Assembly (NCBI GenBank): GCA_022791635.1
Contig: JAAVZL010000019.1
Coordinates: 1 to 53,698, forward strand
Length of the DNA stretch: 53,698 nucleotides
Origin: Lachnospiraceae bacterium
GTDB taxonomy: Bacteria; Bacillota; Clostridia; Lachnospirales; Lachnospiraceae
Direction: 5' to 3'
The notes beneath the pieces are model-generated. The model saw nothing but the letters and a program-made list of their open reading frames with translations, searched no databases and was not told the DNA's origin. Position 1 is the stretch's first letter. Each line of letters starts with the position of its first letter. Shown here piece by piece: positions 32,929 to 40,896 of the stretch. The position numbers and the translations under genes were made by a program.

Positions 32929-35058
32929 ATGGAAAAGAAGGATTATACCAGAAGCGAATACTATCGAAACAGGGAGCTTTCCTGGCTGGCATTTAATGAA
33001 CGTGTTTTAGGCGAGGCCAGAGATAAGAGTATTCCCCTCTTTGAGCGGCTGAAATTCTTAAGCATTACGGCCTCCAACTTGGATGAGTTTTTTATGATCC
33101 GCGTCGCCTCCTTAAAGGACATGGTTCACGCAAAGTATACGAAGAAGGACATTGCAGGGCTTTCCCCCCAGGAGCAGCTTTTTGAAATCACAAAGGCCAC
33201 CCGGGAAATGGTGAGCACCCAGTATTCCACCTATTCCCGATCCCTTTTGCCCCTGCTGCGTCAGCATGGGCTGACGGTGATTCAGGAGCACGAGGATTTA
33301 AATGAGGAGCAGGCCCGGTATGTGGATCGCTATTTCCGGGAGAATGTTTACCCGGTGCTTACGCCTATGGCTGTGGACTCCTCCCGCCCCTTCCCCCTGA
33401 TCCGCAATAAGTCTCTGAATATCGGAGCCCTTCTTTCCAGGAAAAACGAGAAGACGGAGGAGCTTGAATTTGCCACCGTACAGGTGCCCTCGGTGCTTCC
33501 CAGGATTGTGCGTCTTCCCGATACCAAGGATGGCGACAAGGTTGTGATTCTTCTGGAGGAGATCATTGAGCGGAACATGCAGCAGCTCTTCCTAAGCTAC
33601 AACATTATCTGCGCCCATCCCTATCGCCTCATGCGCAATGCGGATCTGACCATTGATGAGGATGACGCCTCAGATCTCTTAAAGGAGATTCAAAAGCAGC
33701 TGAAAAAGCGTCAGTGGGGAGAGGCCATCCGTCTGGAGGTGGAGGACAAGATGGATAAGCGCCTCCTTAAGCTTCTGCGCAAGGAGCTTAGTATCAAGGA
33801 GGATTCCATCTATAAGATTGTAGGTCCTTTGGATTTGACCTTTCTGATGAAAATGTACGGGATGGACGGCTTTGATGCCCTCCGGTATCCAAAGCATATA
33901 CCGGCGGCCGTAAAGGAGCTTTTGGCAGACTGTGATATCTTTGAGGAGCTCCGAAAAGGCGACGTACTTCTTCATCACCCTTACCAGACCTTTGATCCGG
34001 TGGTGAAGCTTGTGCGGGACGCCTCTGTGGATCCGAAGGTTCTGGCTATCAAGCAGACCCTCTACCGGGTCAGCGGCAACTCGCCTATCATTGCGGCTCT
34101 GGCCCAGGCGGCGGAGAACGGGAAGCAGGTGTCCGTGCTGGTAGAGCTGAAGGCGCGGTTTGACGAGGAGAACAACATTCTCTGGGCCAAGATGCTGGAG
34201 AAGGCAGGCTGCCACGTGATTTACGGACTGGTGGGTTTAAAGACCCACAGCAAGATCACCCTGGTGGTGCGCCGGGAGGATGACGGCATCCGCCGGTATG
34301 TGCACCTGGGCACCGGAAATTACAACGATTCCACGGCCAAGCTTTACACGGACCTGGGACTTATGACCTGTTCGGCGCCCATCGGGGAGGATGCCACGGC
34401 TGTGTTCAATATGCTGTCCGGGTATTCCGAGCCCGCAGGCTGGAACAAGCTTTCTCTTGCGCCCATCTGGCTAAAGGACCGTTTCCTGACCCTCATCCGG
34501 CGGGAGCAGGAGCATGCGGAAAACGGCGGCGAAGGGCACATTATGGCGAAGATGAATTCTCTGTGCGATCCCGATGTGATTGCGGCTCTCTACGAAGCCT
34601 CCGCATCCGGAGTAAAGATCGATCTTTTGATCCGGGGAATCTGCTGTCTTAAGGTGGGAATTCCCGGAGTCAGCGAGCACATTTCGGTCCGCTCCATTGT
34701 GGGGAATTTTCTGGAACACAGCCGGATCTTCTATTTCCACAACGGCGGCCAGGAGGAGGTCTACTGTGCCAGTGCGGACTGGATGCCAAGAAACCTGGAA
34801 AAACGTGTGGAGATTCTCTTCCCCATTGAGCAGGAGAATCTGAAGCGAGAGGTGATTCATATTCTGGAGATCGAATTCCAGGACAATGTGAAGGCTCATC
34901 TCTTACAGCCCGACGATACCTATGTGAAGGCAGATCGGAGAGGCAAGCCTTCCGTAAACTCCCAGGATTACTTTGTGGAGGAGGCCAGGGAGAAGATCCG
35001 GGCAGAAAGCCATGGCTTTACGGGGCGGGTCTTTATTCCGGAGGAGCCGGCGGAGTAG
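32929..35058 (+). CDS. ppk1: Polyphosphate kinase
   Basis: Polyphosphate kinase of 709 residues with all PPK domains: N-terminal NRELSWLAFNERVLGEA, the ASNLDEFFMIRVASL loop, LLHHPYQTF, KQTLYRVSG, and the two catalytic His regions GLKTHSK and RRYVHLGTGNYND. It reversibly makes polyphosphate from ATP. Start ATG with GGCAGGTGT upstream, 3 bases after the Ppx/GppA gene. Confidence 0.96.
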   Translation: MEKKDYTRSEYYRNRELSWLAFNERVLGEARDKSIPLFERLKFLSITASNLDEFFMIRVASLKDMVHAKYTKKDIAGLSPQEQLFEITKATREMVSTQYSTYSRSLLPLLRQHGLTVIQEHEDLNEEQARYVDRYFRENVYPVLTPMAVDSSRPFPLIRNKSLNIGALLSRKNEKTEELEFATVQVPSVLPRIVRLPDTKDGDKVVILLEEIIERNMQQLFLSYNIICAHPYRLMRNADLTIDEDDASDLLKEIQKQLKKRQWGEAIRLEVEDKMDKRLLKLLRKELSIKEDSIYKIVGPLDLTFLMKMYGMDGFDALRYPKHIPAAVKELLADCDIFEELRKGDVLLHHPYQTFDPVVKLVRDASVDPKVLAIKQTLYRVSGNSPIIAALAQAAENGKQVSVLVELKARFDEENNILWAKMLEKAGCHVIYGLVGLKTHSKITLVVRREDDGIRRYVHLGTGNYNDSTAKLYTDLGLMTCSAPIGEDATAVFNMLSGYSEPAGWNKLSLAPIWLKDRFLTLIRREQEHAENGGEGHIMAKMNSLCDPDVIAALYEASASGVKIDLLIRGICCLKVGIPGVSEHISVRSIVGNFLEHSRIFYFHNGGQEEVYCASADWMPRNLEKRVEILFPIEQENLKREVIHILEIEFQDNVKAHLLQPDDTYVKADRRGKPSVNSQDYFVEEAREKIRAESHGFTGRVFIPEEPAE

Positions 35059-35105
35059 GTATGTTCAAATCAAAAATAAATGCTGTTGTATAACCAGATA
35101 CTCAT

Positions 35106-35139
35106 GGGGCCGTCCTGTTGCAAAATAGGACAGCCCTGT
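35106..35139 (+). terminator. Probable terminator after ppk
   Basis: GGGC-CGTCCT and AGGAC-A-GCCC form a stem with small irregularities around a loop TGTTGCAAAAT-like segment, followed by TGTTTT. The T tract is short. Confidence 0.6.
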
Positions 35140-35242
35140 TTTCCGTTTGAAAAAGCCTGCCAAAATAGAATTCTGGGGGAAGATGCATAAGATGGAGTGA
35201 GGGGAAAATCCCTTTCATTATGGTAGGAAAAGGAGAACCAGC

Positions 35243-36253
35243 ATGAGTAAAAAGGTTTTATATGAGGGACCGGATTTGTCCGCCAACAACGGAATTGTAA
35301 ATATAAAGCAGATTCGCGACAGCGGCTACGGGCATATTGGCCTGCGGGCCGGCTATGGCAAGAACAATGTGGACCAGAGGTATGCGTCCAATGCCCAGGC
35401 CTGCTTTAACCTGAAAATACCCGTACTGCTTTATTGGTTCAGCTATGCCTATACGGTGGAAATGGCGGCCGCAGAGGCGGGCTATGCAGTGGCCCAGGCG
35501 GCCAAGTATTGGGAGCGGTGTCCCATTGCCTACGATTTCGAATACGAGTCGCTTAACTATGCCCGGAAAAAGGGAGTGACCGTTACAAAGGCTCTGTGCA
35601 CCGATATGGCCATTGCCTTCCTTCGGGGCGTGCGGGCCGCCGGATACACTCCGATTCTCTATGCCGGCAGAGATTACCTCAACCGCTATTTTGACCGAAA
35701 TCGAATCCGCGGGGAGCTGGGAACCGTGTATCTGTGGTACGCCAGATACAATTATGCCCTTTCTATGGGGGAAATGGAGGAAGCCAGTATCTGGCAGTAT
35801 ACCTCCGACGGGAGAATTCCCGGCGTGCCAAAGCAGGTGGATCTCAATCGATTTTTTATGGATATCGGACCTCTGGTTTTGGCGGATCGAAGCCCGGTGC
35901 CCAACATCAATATTTTGAATTTCCAGAAGGCGGCCAATGCAGACGGATATCGGGACGCCGAAGGCCGAAAGCTTGCGGAGGACGGTCTGGACGGACCGAG
36001 AACCCGCTATGTCTGCCGGCAGATTCATCTGAAGGCCAGGAGGGTTGGGCCTCTCTGGCGGGTGGGCTCCATCGGAGAGGTGGTAAGGTGGCACCAAATA
36101 CGCTGTAACGAAATCCTGGGTACCGATGAGGAGGAGGACGGCCAGTTCGGCAAGCGGACACGAAGCGAGACCATACAGCTCCAGAAAAAGCTGGGGCTTA
36201 AGGCAGACGGTGTGGCAGGGTACAATACACTGCAGGCGGAATTTTATCACTAA
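35243..36253 (+). CDS. GH25-family lysozyme with C-terminal peptidoglycan-binding domain
   Basis: A protein of 336 residues. The GH25 barrel opens with GPDLSANNGIVNIKQI and includes AYDFEYES (catalytic acidic residues), YTPILYAGRDYL and IWQYTSDGRIPGV...VDLN. The last 50 residues (DEEEDGQFGKRTRSETIQLQKKLGLKADGVAGYNTLQAEF) match a PG_binding_1 helical domain. There is no signal peptide, so export needs another route (lysis, sporulation compartment, holin), or it acts as a phage-type endolysin. AAAAGGAG precedes the ATG. No phage genes are adjacent. Confidence 0.88.
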   Translation: MSKKVLYEGPDLSANNGIVNIKQIRDSGYGHIGLRAGYGKNNVDQRYASNAQACFNLKIPVLLYWFSYAYTVEMAAAEAGYAVAQAAKYWERCPIAYDFEYESLNYARKKGVTVTKALCTDMAIAFLRGVRAAGYTPILYAGRDYLNRYFDRNRIRGELGTVYLWYARYNYALSMGEMEEASIWQYTSDGRIPGVPKQVDLNRFFMDIGPLVLADRSPVPNINILNFQKAANADGYRDAEGRKLAEDGLDGPRTRYVCRQIHLKARRVGPLWRVGSIGEVVRWHQIRCNEILGTDEEEDGQFGKRTRSETIQLQKKLGLKADGVAGYNTLQAEFYH

Positions 36254-36275
36254 AGATTTGTTGAAAGCGGTGGGA

Positions 36276-36332
36276 GTGTCGCAAAATGGGAGAACAGGCT
36301 TTTCCATATCCTGTTCTCCCATTTTGCGACAC
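36276..36332 (+). repeat. P1 element, collapsed copy D (arms only)
   Basis: A perfect 23-bp stem closes on the 11-base loop CTTTTCCATAT. The left arm (GTCGCAAAATGGGAGAACAG) aligns with the outer left arm of P1 copy B, and the loop keeps the TTTTCCATATCC start of the P1 core, but the core itself is missing. No T tract follows, so it is not a standard terminator. Confidence 0.75.
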
Positions 36333-36461
36333 CTCCGTGGTTTTTAGCCATCCAAGGAACATAATCTGGCTCTTTCCGGTTAGGAGGAGGCTTTTGCATA
36401 CTTATATTTAGATTCCCTTGTATACTGAGGGTATCTTTAAGAGAATCAAATCTTTTATGAT

Positions 36462-36632
36462 GTGGTAGTTCAGAGATATCCTTTAGATACTTTGAAGTAT
36501 TTATTGGAAGCGGGTGAATGGTGGTATAACGAAAGAAATCAGAGAGATCTTTACCCGGATATTCCGGTTTATGAGGATGTGGTTTACTATGCCTGCGCTC
36601 CTGCCGCCCGTCTGAGCTGTTACAAAAATTAA
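36462..36632 (+). pseudogene. Small orphan reading frame, possible gene remnant
   Basis: A frame of 56 codons ending at 36632 (VVVQRYPLDTLKYLLEAGEWWYNERNQRDLYPDIPVYEDVVYYACAPAARLSCYKN in three parts: VVVQRYPLDTLKYLLEAG, EWWYNERNQRDLYPDIPV, YEDVVYYACAPAARLSCYKN). The composition is protein-like, but the only start is GTG and there is no ribosome site. It may be the tail of a decayed gene. It lies in the 510-base gap between the lysozyme and the next gene, which otherwise holds P1 copy D and a promoter. Confidence 0.35.
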
Positions 36633-36664
36633 TGAATTTTTAATAAACAGAGCGAAAAATATAC

Positions 36665-36693
36665 TAGACATAAAGAAAAAACAAGAGTATAAT
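36665..36693 (+). promoter_or_regulatory. Promoter of the DUF1307 lipoprotein gene
   Basis: TAGACA (36665-36670), a 17-base spacer and TATAAT (36688-36693), about 74 bases before the ATG. Confidence 0.75.
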
Positions 36694-36766
36694 CTTTTAT
36701 TGGTACGTAACATTATTTTGGATTCGTACTACAATATTATTACCTGATAGAGAGGGGAAAGGAAAA

Positions 36767-37225
36767 ATGAAAAAGATTGTAAGTGTAGTAATGGTTCTTT
36801 GCATGACTCTGGCACTCGCAGCATGCGGCGGCAAGGAGCAGACGGTTACTTATCGTTCCGAGCAGGAGCAGAGTGGACTGAAGATGGTTGATACCATGAC
36901 CCTGGATGCAAAGGGAGACAAGGTTGTGAAGATCACCGAGGTGATCGAGATGGATATGACCGGCTTTGACGAGGCTACACAGGAGCAGATGAATGCGGCT
37001 TACGACGCACTTGCTGAGCAGTATGCGGCCGTGGAGGGCGTAGAGTGTACCGGTACGGCCGGATCAGGCACTTATACCATTTCCATCACCATCGACGCTA
37101 CAGGCGATGCAGTGGAGACACTGGCAGAGCAGCAGCTTCTTCAGATCGAGGGCAACGGCAACAAGCTTTCTCTGAAGGCCACAGGCGAGGCTCTGGAATC
37201 CGGCGGATACTCCAAGGTTGAGTAA
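36767..37225 (+). CDS. YehR-like (DUF1307) lipoprotein
   Basis: A lipoprotein of 152 residues. The signal peptide ends in LALAAC (Cys at 20). The mature part (VTYRSEQEQSGLKMVDTMTLDAKGDKVVKITEVIEMD...) matches DUF1307/YehR, small beta-rich secreted lipoproteins of unknown function. GGGGAAAGG precedes the ATG. It is monocistronic, with its own promoter and a strong terminator. Confidence 0.85.
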   Translation: MKKIVSVVMVLCMTLALAACGGKEQTVTYRSEQEQSGLKMVDTMTLDAKGDKVVKITEVIEMDMTGFDEATQEQMNAAYDALAEQYAAVEGVECTGTAGSGTYTISITIDATGDAVETLAEQQLLQIEGNGNKLSLKATGEALESGGYSKVE

Positions 37226-37256
37226 TCTGTTACATAAGAACAAATGACAAAAGAAA

Positions 37257-37282
37257 GGGAACGCGCGAAGCGTTCCCTTTTT
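37257..37282 (+). terminator. Rho-independent terminator
   Basis: GGGAACGC pairs with GCGTTCCC around GCGAA and is followed by TTTTT. It ends the DUF1307 gene and faces the convergent HAD gene. Confidence 0.93.
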
Positions 37283-37283
37283 G

Positions 37284-37303
37284 TATGCACAGGCCCGCAT
37301 ATG
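37284..37303 (+). repeat. Post-terminator repeat, copy 3
   Basis: TATGCACAGGCCCGCATATG, identical over 20 bases to the copy at 4236-4255, again directly after a terminator T tract and before a convergent minus-strand gene. Confidence 0.72.
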
Positions 37304-37362
37304 GAAATTTGCTGAAGACGCAGCGAGCAGGTGAAACCTTCCCTACTCGATTCCCCTGGACA

Positions 37363-38178
37363 TTACAGCATAAATTTCTCAATGATCTCCGCGATGCCTG
37401 AGTGATTGTTGTCCCGTTTGGTGATATAGGCGCCGTAAGAGTACATATCCGGCCGGGAATTTTTCATGACACAGGGGAGTTTTACGGCCTTCAGCATGGA
37501 GATGTCATTTTCCGCATCCCCGGCGGCAAGGGTGTGCTCGTAAGGGATGTTCAGATATTCGCTGATAAAACGAACGCCGCTTCCCTTGTTGACGCCCTCA
37601 GGGAGAAATTCCAGATATTCGTCGCAGGAGAAAAAGATGTCCAGGTGATTCTTTTTGGCCCAGGGCTCCATATGCTGACGAAAAGCCTCCAGATGGCTCC
37701 GATCTTTGAGATCAATAAAGAGAAGCTTGATGGGATCCCCATCCAGATGCTTTGTTACATCGGAAACGACCTCATAGGGCAGGAGGGTAGAGGTGGAATA
37801 ATATTTCATTTCCTCTGTATCATACTCACACAGGGCGCCTGCCTGATTGTAGGTCTGGGCATGCAGATGGAACTTGTAGGCCTCCTCGAAGGCCTCTCGG
37901 ATACAGTCTTGATGTACGCCCTGGTAGAAAATGGTTTCCCTGGTGTGTGCATTGTAGATGAGGGCGCCGTTGGAGGTGATGGCATAACAGCCGGGGGTGG
38001 TAAGCCCCAGCTTTTCCACCTGTCTGGCCGTGCTGATGAGAGGCCGGCCGGTGCAGACTACAATGGCATGCCCGAGGGCGGTTGCCTTTTGGATGGCTGC
38101 CATATTTTCCGGAGTAATTTCCTTGTTGTCTGTCAGCAAAGTTCCGTCTAAATCCAGAAATAAAATCTTTTTTTTCAT
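37363..38178 (-). CDS. Cof-type HAD-IIB phosphatase
   Basis: A HAD hydrolase of 271 residues. Motif I LFLDLDGTLLTD, motif II VVCTGRPL and the motif III/IV block NKGSGVRFISEYL...AAGDAENDISML are present, with the type IIB cap between. AGAGGAG precedes the ATG. Such enzymes dephosphorylate sugar phosphates, FMN or pyridoxal phosphate. It shares direction with the DHH gene upstream (17 bases apart), so they are probably co-transcribed. Confidence 0.92.
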   Translation of the reverse strand: MKKKILFLDLDGTLLTDNKEITPENMAAIQKATALGHAIVVCTGRPLISTARQVEKLGLTTPGCYAITSNGALIYNAHTRETIFYQGVHQDCIREAFEEAYKFHLHAQTYNQAGALCEYDTEEMKYYSTSTLLPYEVVSDVTKHLDGDPIKLLFIDLKDRSHLEAFRQHMEPWAKKNHLDIFFSCDEYLEFLPEGVNKGSGVRFISEYLNIPYEHTLAAGDAENDISMLKAVKLPCVMKNSRPDMYSYGAYITKRDNNHSGIAEIIEKFML

Positions 38179-38194
38179 TTTTTAACTCCTCTTT

Positions 38195-39175
38195 TTATTC
38201 ACAAGTATTCTTTTCCAAAGCCCTTAAAAACCGATCCCGAAGAATATCATCCGGGTATTGGCCTAACAGAACCTCCTGCTCTCTTCGAACCATCCCTCCT
38301 GCCATTTCCTGATGTCCGCCGCCGTCTCCAATCCCTGTGAGGGCATCGCGGATCAGGTATCCTGCATGAACCTGGGGGACTTCCGAGCGAACGGAGAGCT
38401 TGATGCCGTCCCCCCGGTGACACAGAACCACGGAAACGAGCACCTCCTCCAGGGAGAGAAGGAAATCCGACAGGGCTGCAATCAGACCGTCCGGGCAGGG
38501 AAAGGGAATGGAGGCAAAGCCCATGGTATCGTAGAGGGTGATGGTGTTGATGGCCTCGCTGTAGGCCCTTAGATCCGTAAGCTCAATGTTGTTGCGCTCC
38601 AGCTCCAGCATTTTTTGTGTGTCACTTAAGGGAAAGAGATAGGAAAACATCTCAATATCCAGGGAAGTGACGCCCCGGGAAAACTGAAGGGTGTCCATGC
38701 GGATTCCATAGAGCAGTGCGGTGGCCGCATTTACGTCGGGGGCCATGCCCAATCTCTGAAAATACTGTGCAATCAGAGAGGCGCAGGCGCCTGTGATGCG
38801 GACATCCCGGTAGAGATACTCCGTCTGCACGAAGGTGGGATGGTGGTCAATGCAGGCAATCTCATCCCCCACAAAGTCCGTAATGTTTCCGCTGTTTTTC
38901 TGACTGTCCACGCAGATAATGGGATCCTGCTCCTGCATATGCTCCCGCAGCTCCTCATAGGAAACCATTTGAATTCCGAAGGCGGTCAGCATCTTGGAGG
39001 AGCTCAGCTTGTCGATGCGTCCGGCGTAGCACAGGGTGCTTGTTACTCCAAAGTGTGCAAGCAGGCGCTGCAGGCCGAAGGCAGAGGCAATGGCGTCGGG
39101 ATCCGGAAAATTGTGAGTTTGTATGTAGACGTTTTTCCCCTGACAGAGCTTCACCAGCCGATTAAAATCTTCCAT
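38195..39175 (-). CDS. DHH-family phosphoesterase (NrnA-like)
   Basis: A DHH/DHHA1 protein of 326 residues. Metal motifs: THNFPDPDAIASAFG (DxD), ICVDSQ and IACIDHHPTF (DHH); the C-terminal DHHA1 segment has GGGHQEMAGGMV. I chose the ATG at 39175 because GGAAAGGAAG lies 9 bases upstream. Relatives degrade nanoRNA or cyclic dinucleotide products (oligoribonuclease, pAp phosphatase). The final role is not certain from sequence. Confidence 0.9.
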   Translation of the reverse strand: MEDFNRLVKLCQGKNVYIQTHNFPDPDAIASAFGLQRLLAHFGVTSTLCYAGRIDKLSSSKMLTAFGIQMVSYEELREHMQEQDPIICVDSQKNSGNITDFVGDEIACIDHHPTFVQTEYLYRDVRITGACASLIAQYFQRLGMAPDVNAATALLYGIRMDTLQFSRGVTSLDIEMFSYLFPLSDTQKMLELERNNIELTDLRAYSEAINTITLYDTMGFASIPFPCPDGLIAALSDFLLSLEEVLVSVVLCHRGDGIKLSVRSEVPQVHAGYLIRDALTGIGDGGGHQEMAGGMVRREQEVLLGQYPDDILRDRFLRALEKNTCE

Positions 39176-39320
39176 AATATAAAACTTCCTTTCCGGCAGG
39201 TATATGATTTTCAAAGTTGTCCCTTTTCCTGAATGATTATAGCAGAAATTTTCGGGGAAGTATAGTTTTTCCCGATATTTCTAATACTATAAAAAATACA
39301 AATCAGGAGGTGCCAGAACT

Positions 39321-40727
39321 ATGGGAATCAGGCTTTCCGAGCATTTGGACGAAAATGTGTCGAACTTGAATGAAATTTTAAATCTGGACAGCAATTTTGA
39401 TATTATCCGCAAGGGAATTACCATAGCAGGGAAGGATGCCTGCATTTATTTTATTGACGGCTTTCTGGAGGAGGCCATTATGGAAAAGCTTTTGGAGTTT
39501 TTCTATAAACTGAAACCAGAGGAAATGCCTATGACGGCAAAGCAGATGATTGATCATGTGGTGCCCTATGTGGAGGTTACGGCCATTGAGGAGGAGGATC
39601 TGCTGATTCAGAGCCTGCTTTCCGGCATTACCTGTCTTTTGATTGACGGATACGATACCTGTATTGGCTTAGACTGCCGTTCCTACCCTATGCGGGGGGT
39701 GGACGAGCCCTCCAAGGACAAGGCTCTGCGGGGCTCTAAAGACGGCTTTGTGGAGACGGTGGTGTTCAATACGGCCCTGATTCGCCGGAGAATCCGTAGC
39801 CCCAAGCTTTCTATGGAGATTCTTACGGCCGGTAAGACTTCCCGGACGGATATTGTGCTGTGTTATATGCAGGATCGGGTGGATCGGAAGCTTCTTAGGG
39901 AGATTCGGGGGCGGATCAATGCCATTAAGGTGGATGCCCTGACTATGAATCAGGAGAGTCTGGCGGAGTGTATTTATGAGCGGAAATGGTTTAATCCCTT
40001 TCCCAAGTTTAAGTTTACTGAGCGTCCGGATGCGGCTTCTGCGGCGATTTTGGAGGGAAATATTGTCGTTTTGGTGGATAATTCTCCCCAGGCTATGATT
40101 GTACCTACGTCCATCTTTGATATTGTGGAGGAGGCGGATGATTATTATTTTCCGCCGGTGACGGGCTCTTATCTGAGACTGACCCGGTTTTTGATTGCCC
40201 TGATTACTCTTCTTTTGACTCCGGTGTTTTTGCTGCTGTTTCAGAATCCTCAGTGGGTTCCTCCATGGCTTTCCTTTATTCAGATTAAGGATGCCATCAA
40301 TGTACCCATTGTCTGGCAGTTTTTTATGCTGGAGCTTGCCATTGACGGACTGCGTCTTGCGGCTATCAATACGCCTAGTATGCTTAGTACGCCGCTCAGT
40401 GTGGTGGCCGGTATTGTGTTGGGGCAGTTTACGGTGGATTCCGGGTGGTTTAATGCGGAGATTATGATGTATATGGCTTTTGTTGCGATTGCGAATTATA
40501 CACAGTCTAGTTATGAGCTTAGTTATGCGCTTAAGTTTATGCGGTTGATTTTGCTGGTGCTTACGGCGATATTTAATCTTTGGGGATTTTTGGCAGGGAT
40601 TTTGATTACGGTTGTGGCGATTGTGGGGAATAAGACGATTGCGGGGAAGAGTTATATTTATCCGCTGCTGCCCCTTAATTTGACGCAGCTTAAGAAGCGG
40701 TTTTTGAGGCTTAGGTTGAAGGAGTAG
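39321..40727 (+). CDS. GerA/SpoVAF-type spore germination protein
   Basis: A GerA-family protein of 468 residues. A soluble N-terminal half (FIDGFLEEAIMEKLLEFFYKL, FVETVVFNTALIRRRIRSPKLS, RTDIVLCYMQDRVD) is followed by the conserved DNSPQAMIVPTSIFDIVEEADDYYFPP and by about five membrane spans (residues 290-440). GerA A-subunits form nutrient-gated channels in the spore inner membrane; the SpoVAF branch associates with the SpoVA dipicolinate channel. The absence of gerB/gerC partners here favours SpoVAF, but this is tentative. CAGGAGGTG precedes the ATG. The last third is strongly G/T-skewed, unlike the first. Confidence 0.87.
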   Translation: MGIRLSEHLDENVSNLNEILNLDSNFDIIRKGITIAGKDACIYFIDGFLEEAIMEKLLEFFYKLKPEEMPMTAKQMIDHVVPYVEVTAIEEEDLLIQSLLSGITCLLIDGYDTCIGLDCRSYPMRGVDEPSKDKALRGSKDGFVETVVFNTALIRRRIRSPKLSMEILTAGKTSRTDIVLCYMQDRVDRKLLREIRGRINAIKVDALTMNQESLAECIYERKWFNPFPKFKFTERPDAASAAILEGNIVVLVDNSPQAMIVPTSIFDIVEEADDYYFPPVTGSYLRLTRFLIALITLLLTPVFLLLFQNPQWVPPWLSFIQIKDAINVPIVWQFFMLELAIDGLRLAAINTPSMLSTPLSVVAGIVLGQFTVDSGWFNAEIMMYMAFVAIANYTQSSYELSYALKFMRLILLVLTAIFNLWGFLAGILITVVAIVGNKTIAGKSYIYPLLPLNLTQLKKRFLRLRLKE

Positions 40728-40731
40728 AGGT

Positions 40732-40774
40732 TGAGGGGACGGATAAGGGCCTGCCGACCTGCAGGTCCTTATCC
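40732..40774 (+). repeat. Short repeat TGAGGGGACGG copy 2 fused to a hairpin
   Basis: TGAGGGGACGG (40732-40742) is identical to 15483-15493. It runs into a hairpin: GGATAAGG and CCTTATCC (40741-40748, 40767-40774) plus CCTGC/GCAGG with one G-U pair and loop CGACCT. There is no T tract, so this is not a standard terminator. Confidence 0.5.
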
Positions 40775-40797
40775 TGAGCTTGGGGGGAATGTCAGGT

Positions 40798-40825
40798 CAA
40801 TGTCATTCAGTTAAACCTGCAGGGG
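40798..40825 (+). repeat. E element, degenerate half copy 3
   Basis: CAATGTCATTCAGTTAAACC followed by TGCAGGGG resembles the left half of E copies (CCAATGTCGTGAGGTTAAGCC...GCAGGGG) with a shortened middle. It lies just before the promoter at 40829. Confidence 0.45.
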
Positions 40826-40828
40826 CTA

Positions 40829-40857
40829 TTCACAAGCAGTGCCTTTTGTGCTATACT
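40829..40857 (+). promoter_or_regulatory. Promoter of the J-like/TPR and HscC genes
   Basis: TTCACA (40829-40834), a 17-base spacer and TATACT (40852-40857). The start point lies about 33 bases before the ATG. Confidence 0.75.
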
Positions 40858-40896
40858 AAAAAATAGTGTAAACAAATGCGCGAAAGGATGATATCA

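Noticed and set aside
36276..36332. Simple terminator of the lysozyme gene
   Set aside because: The stem is very long, there is no following T tract, and arm and loop match the P1 family.
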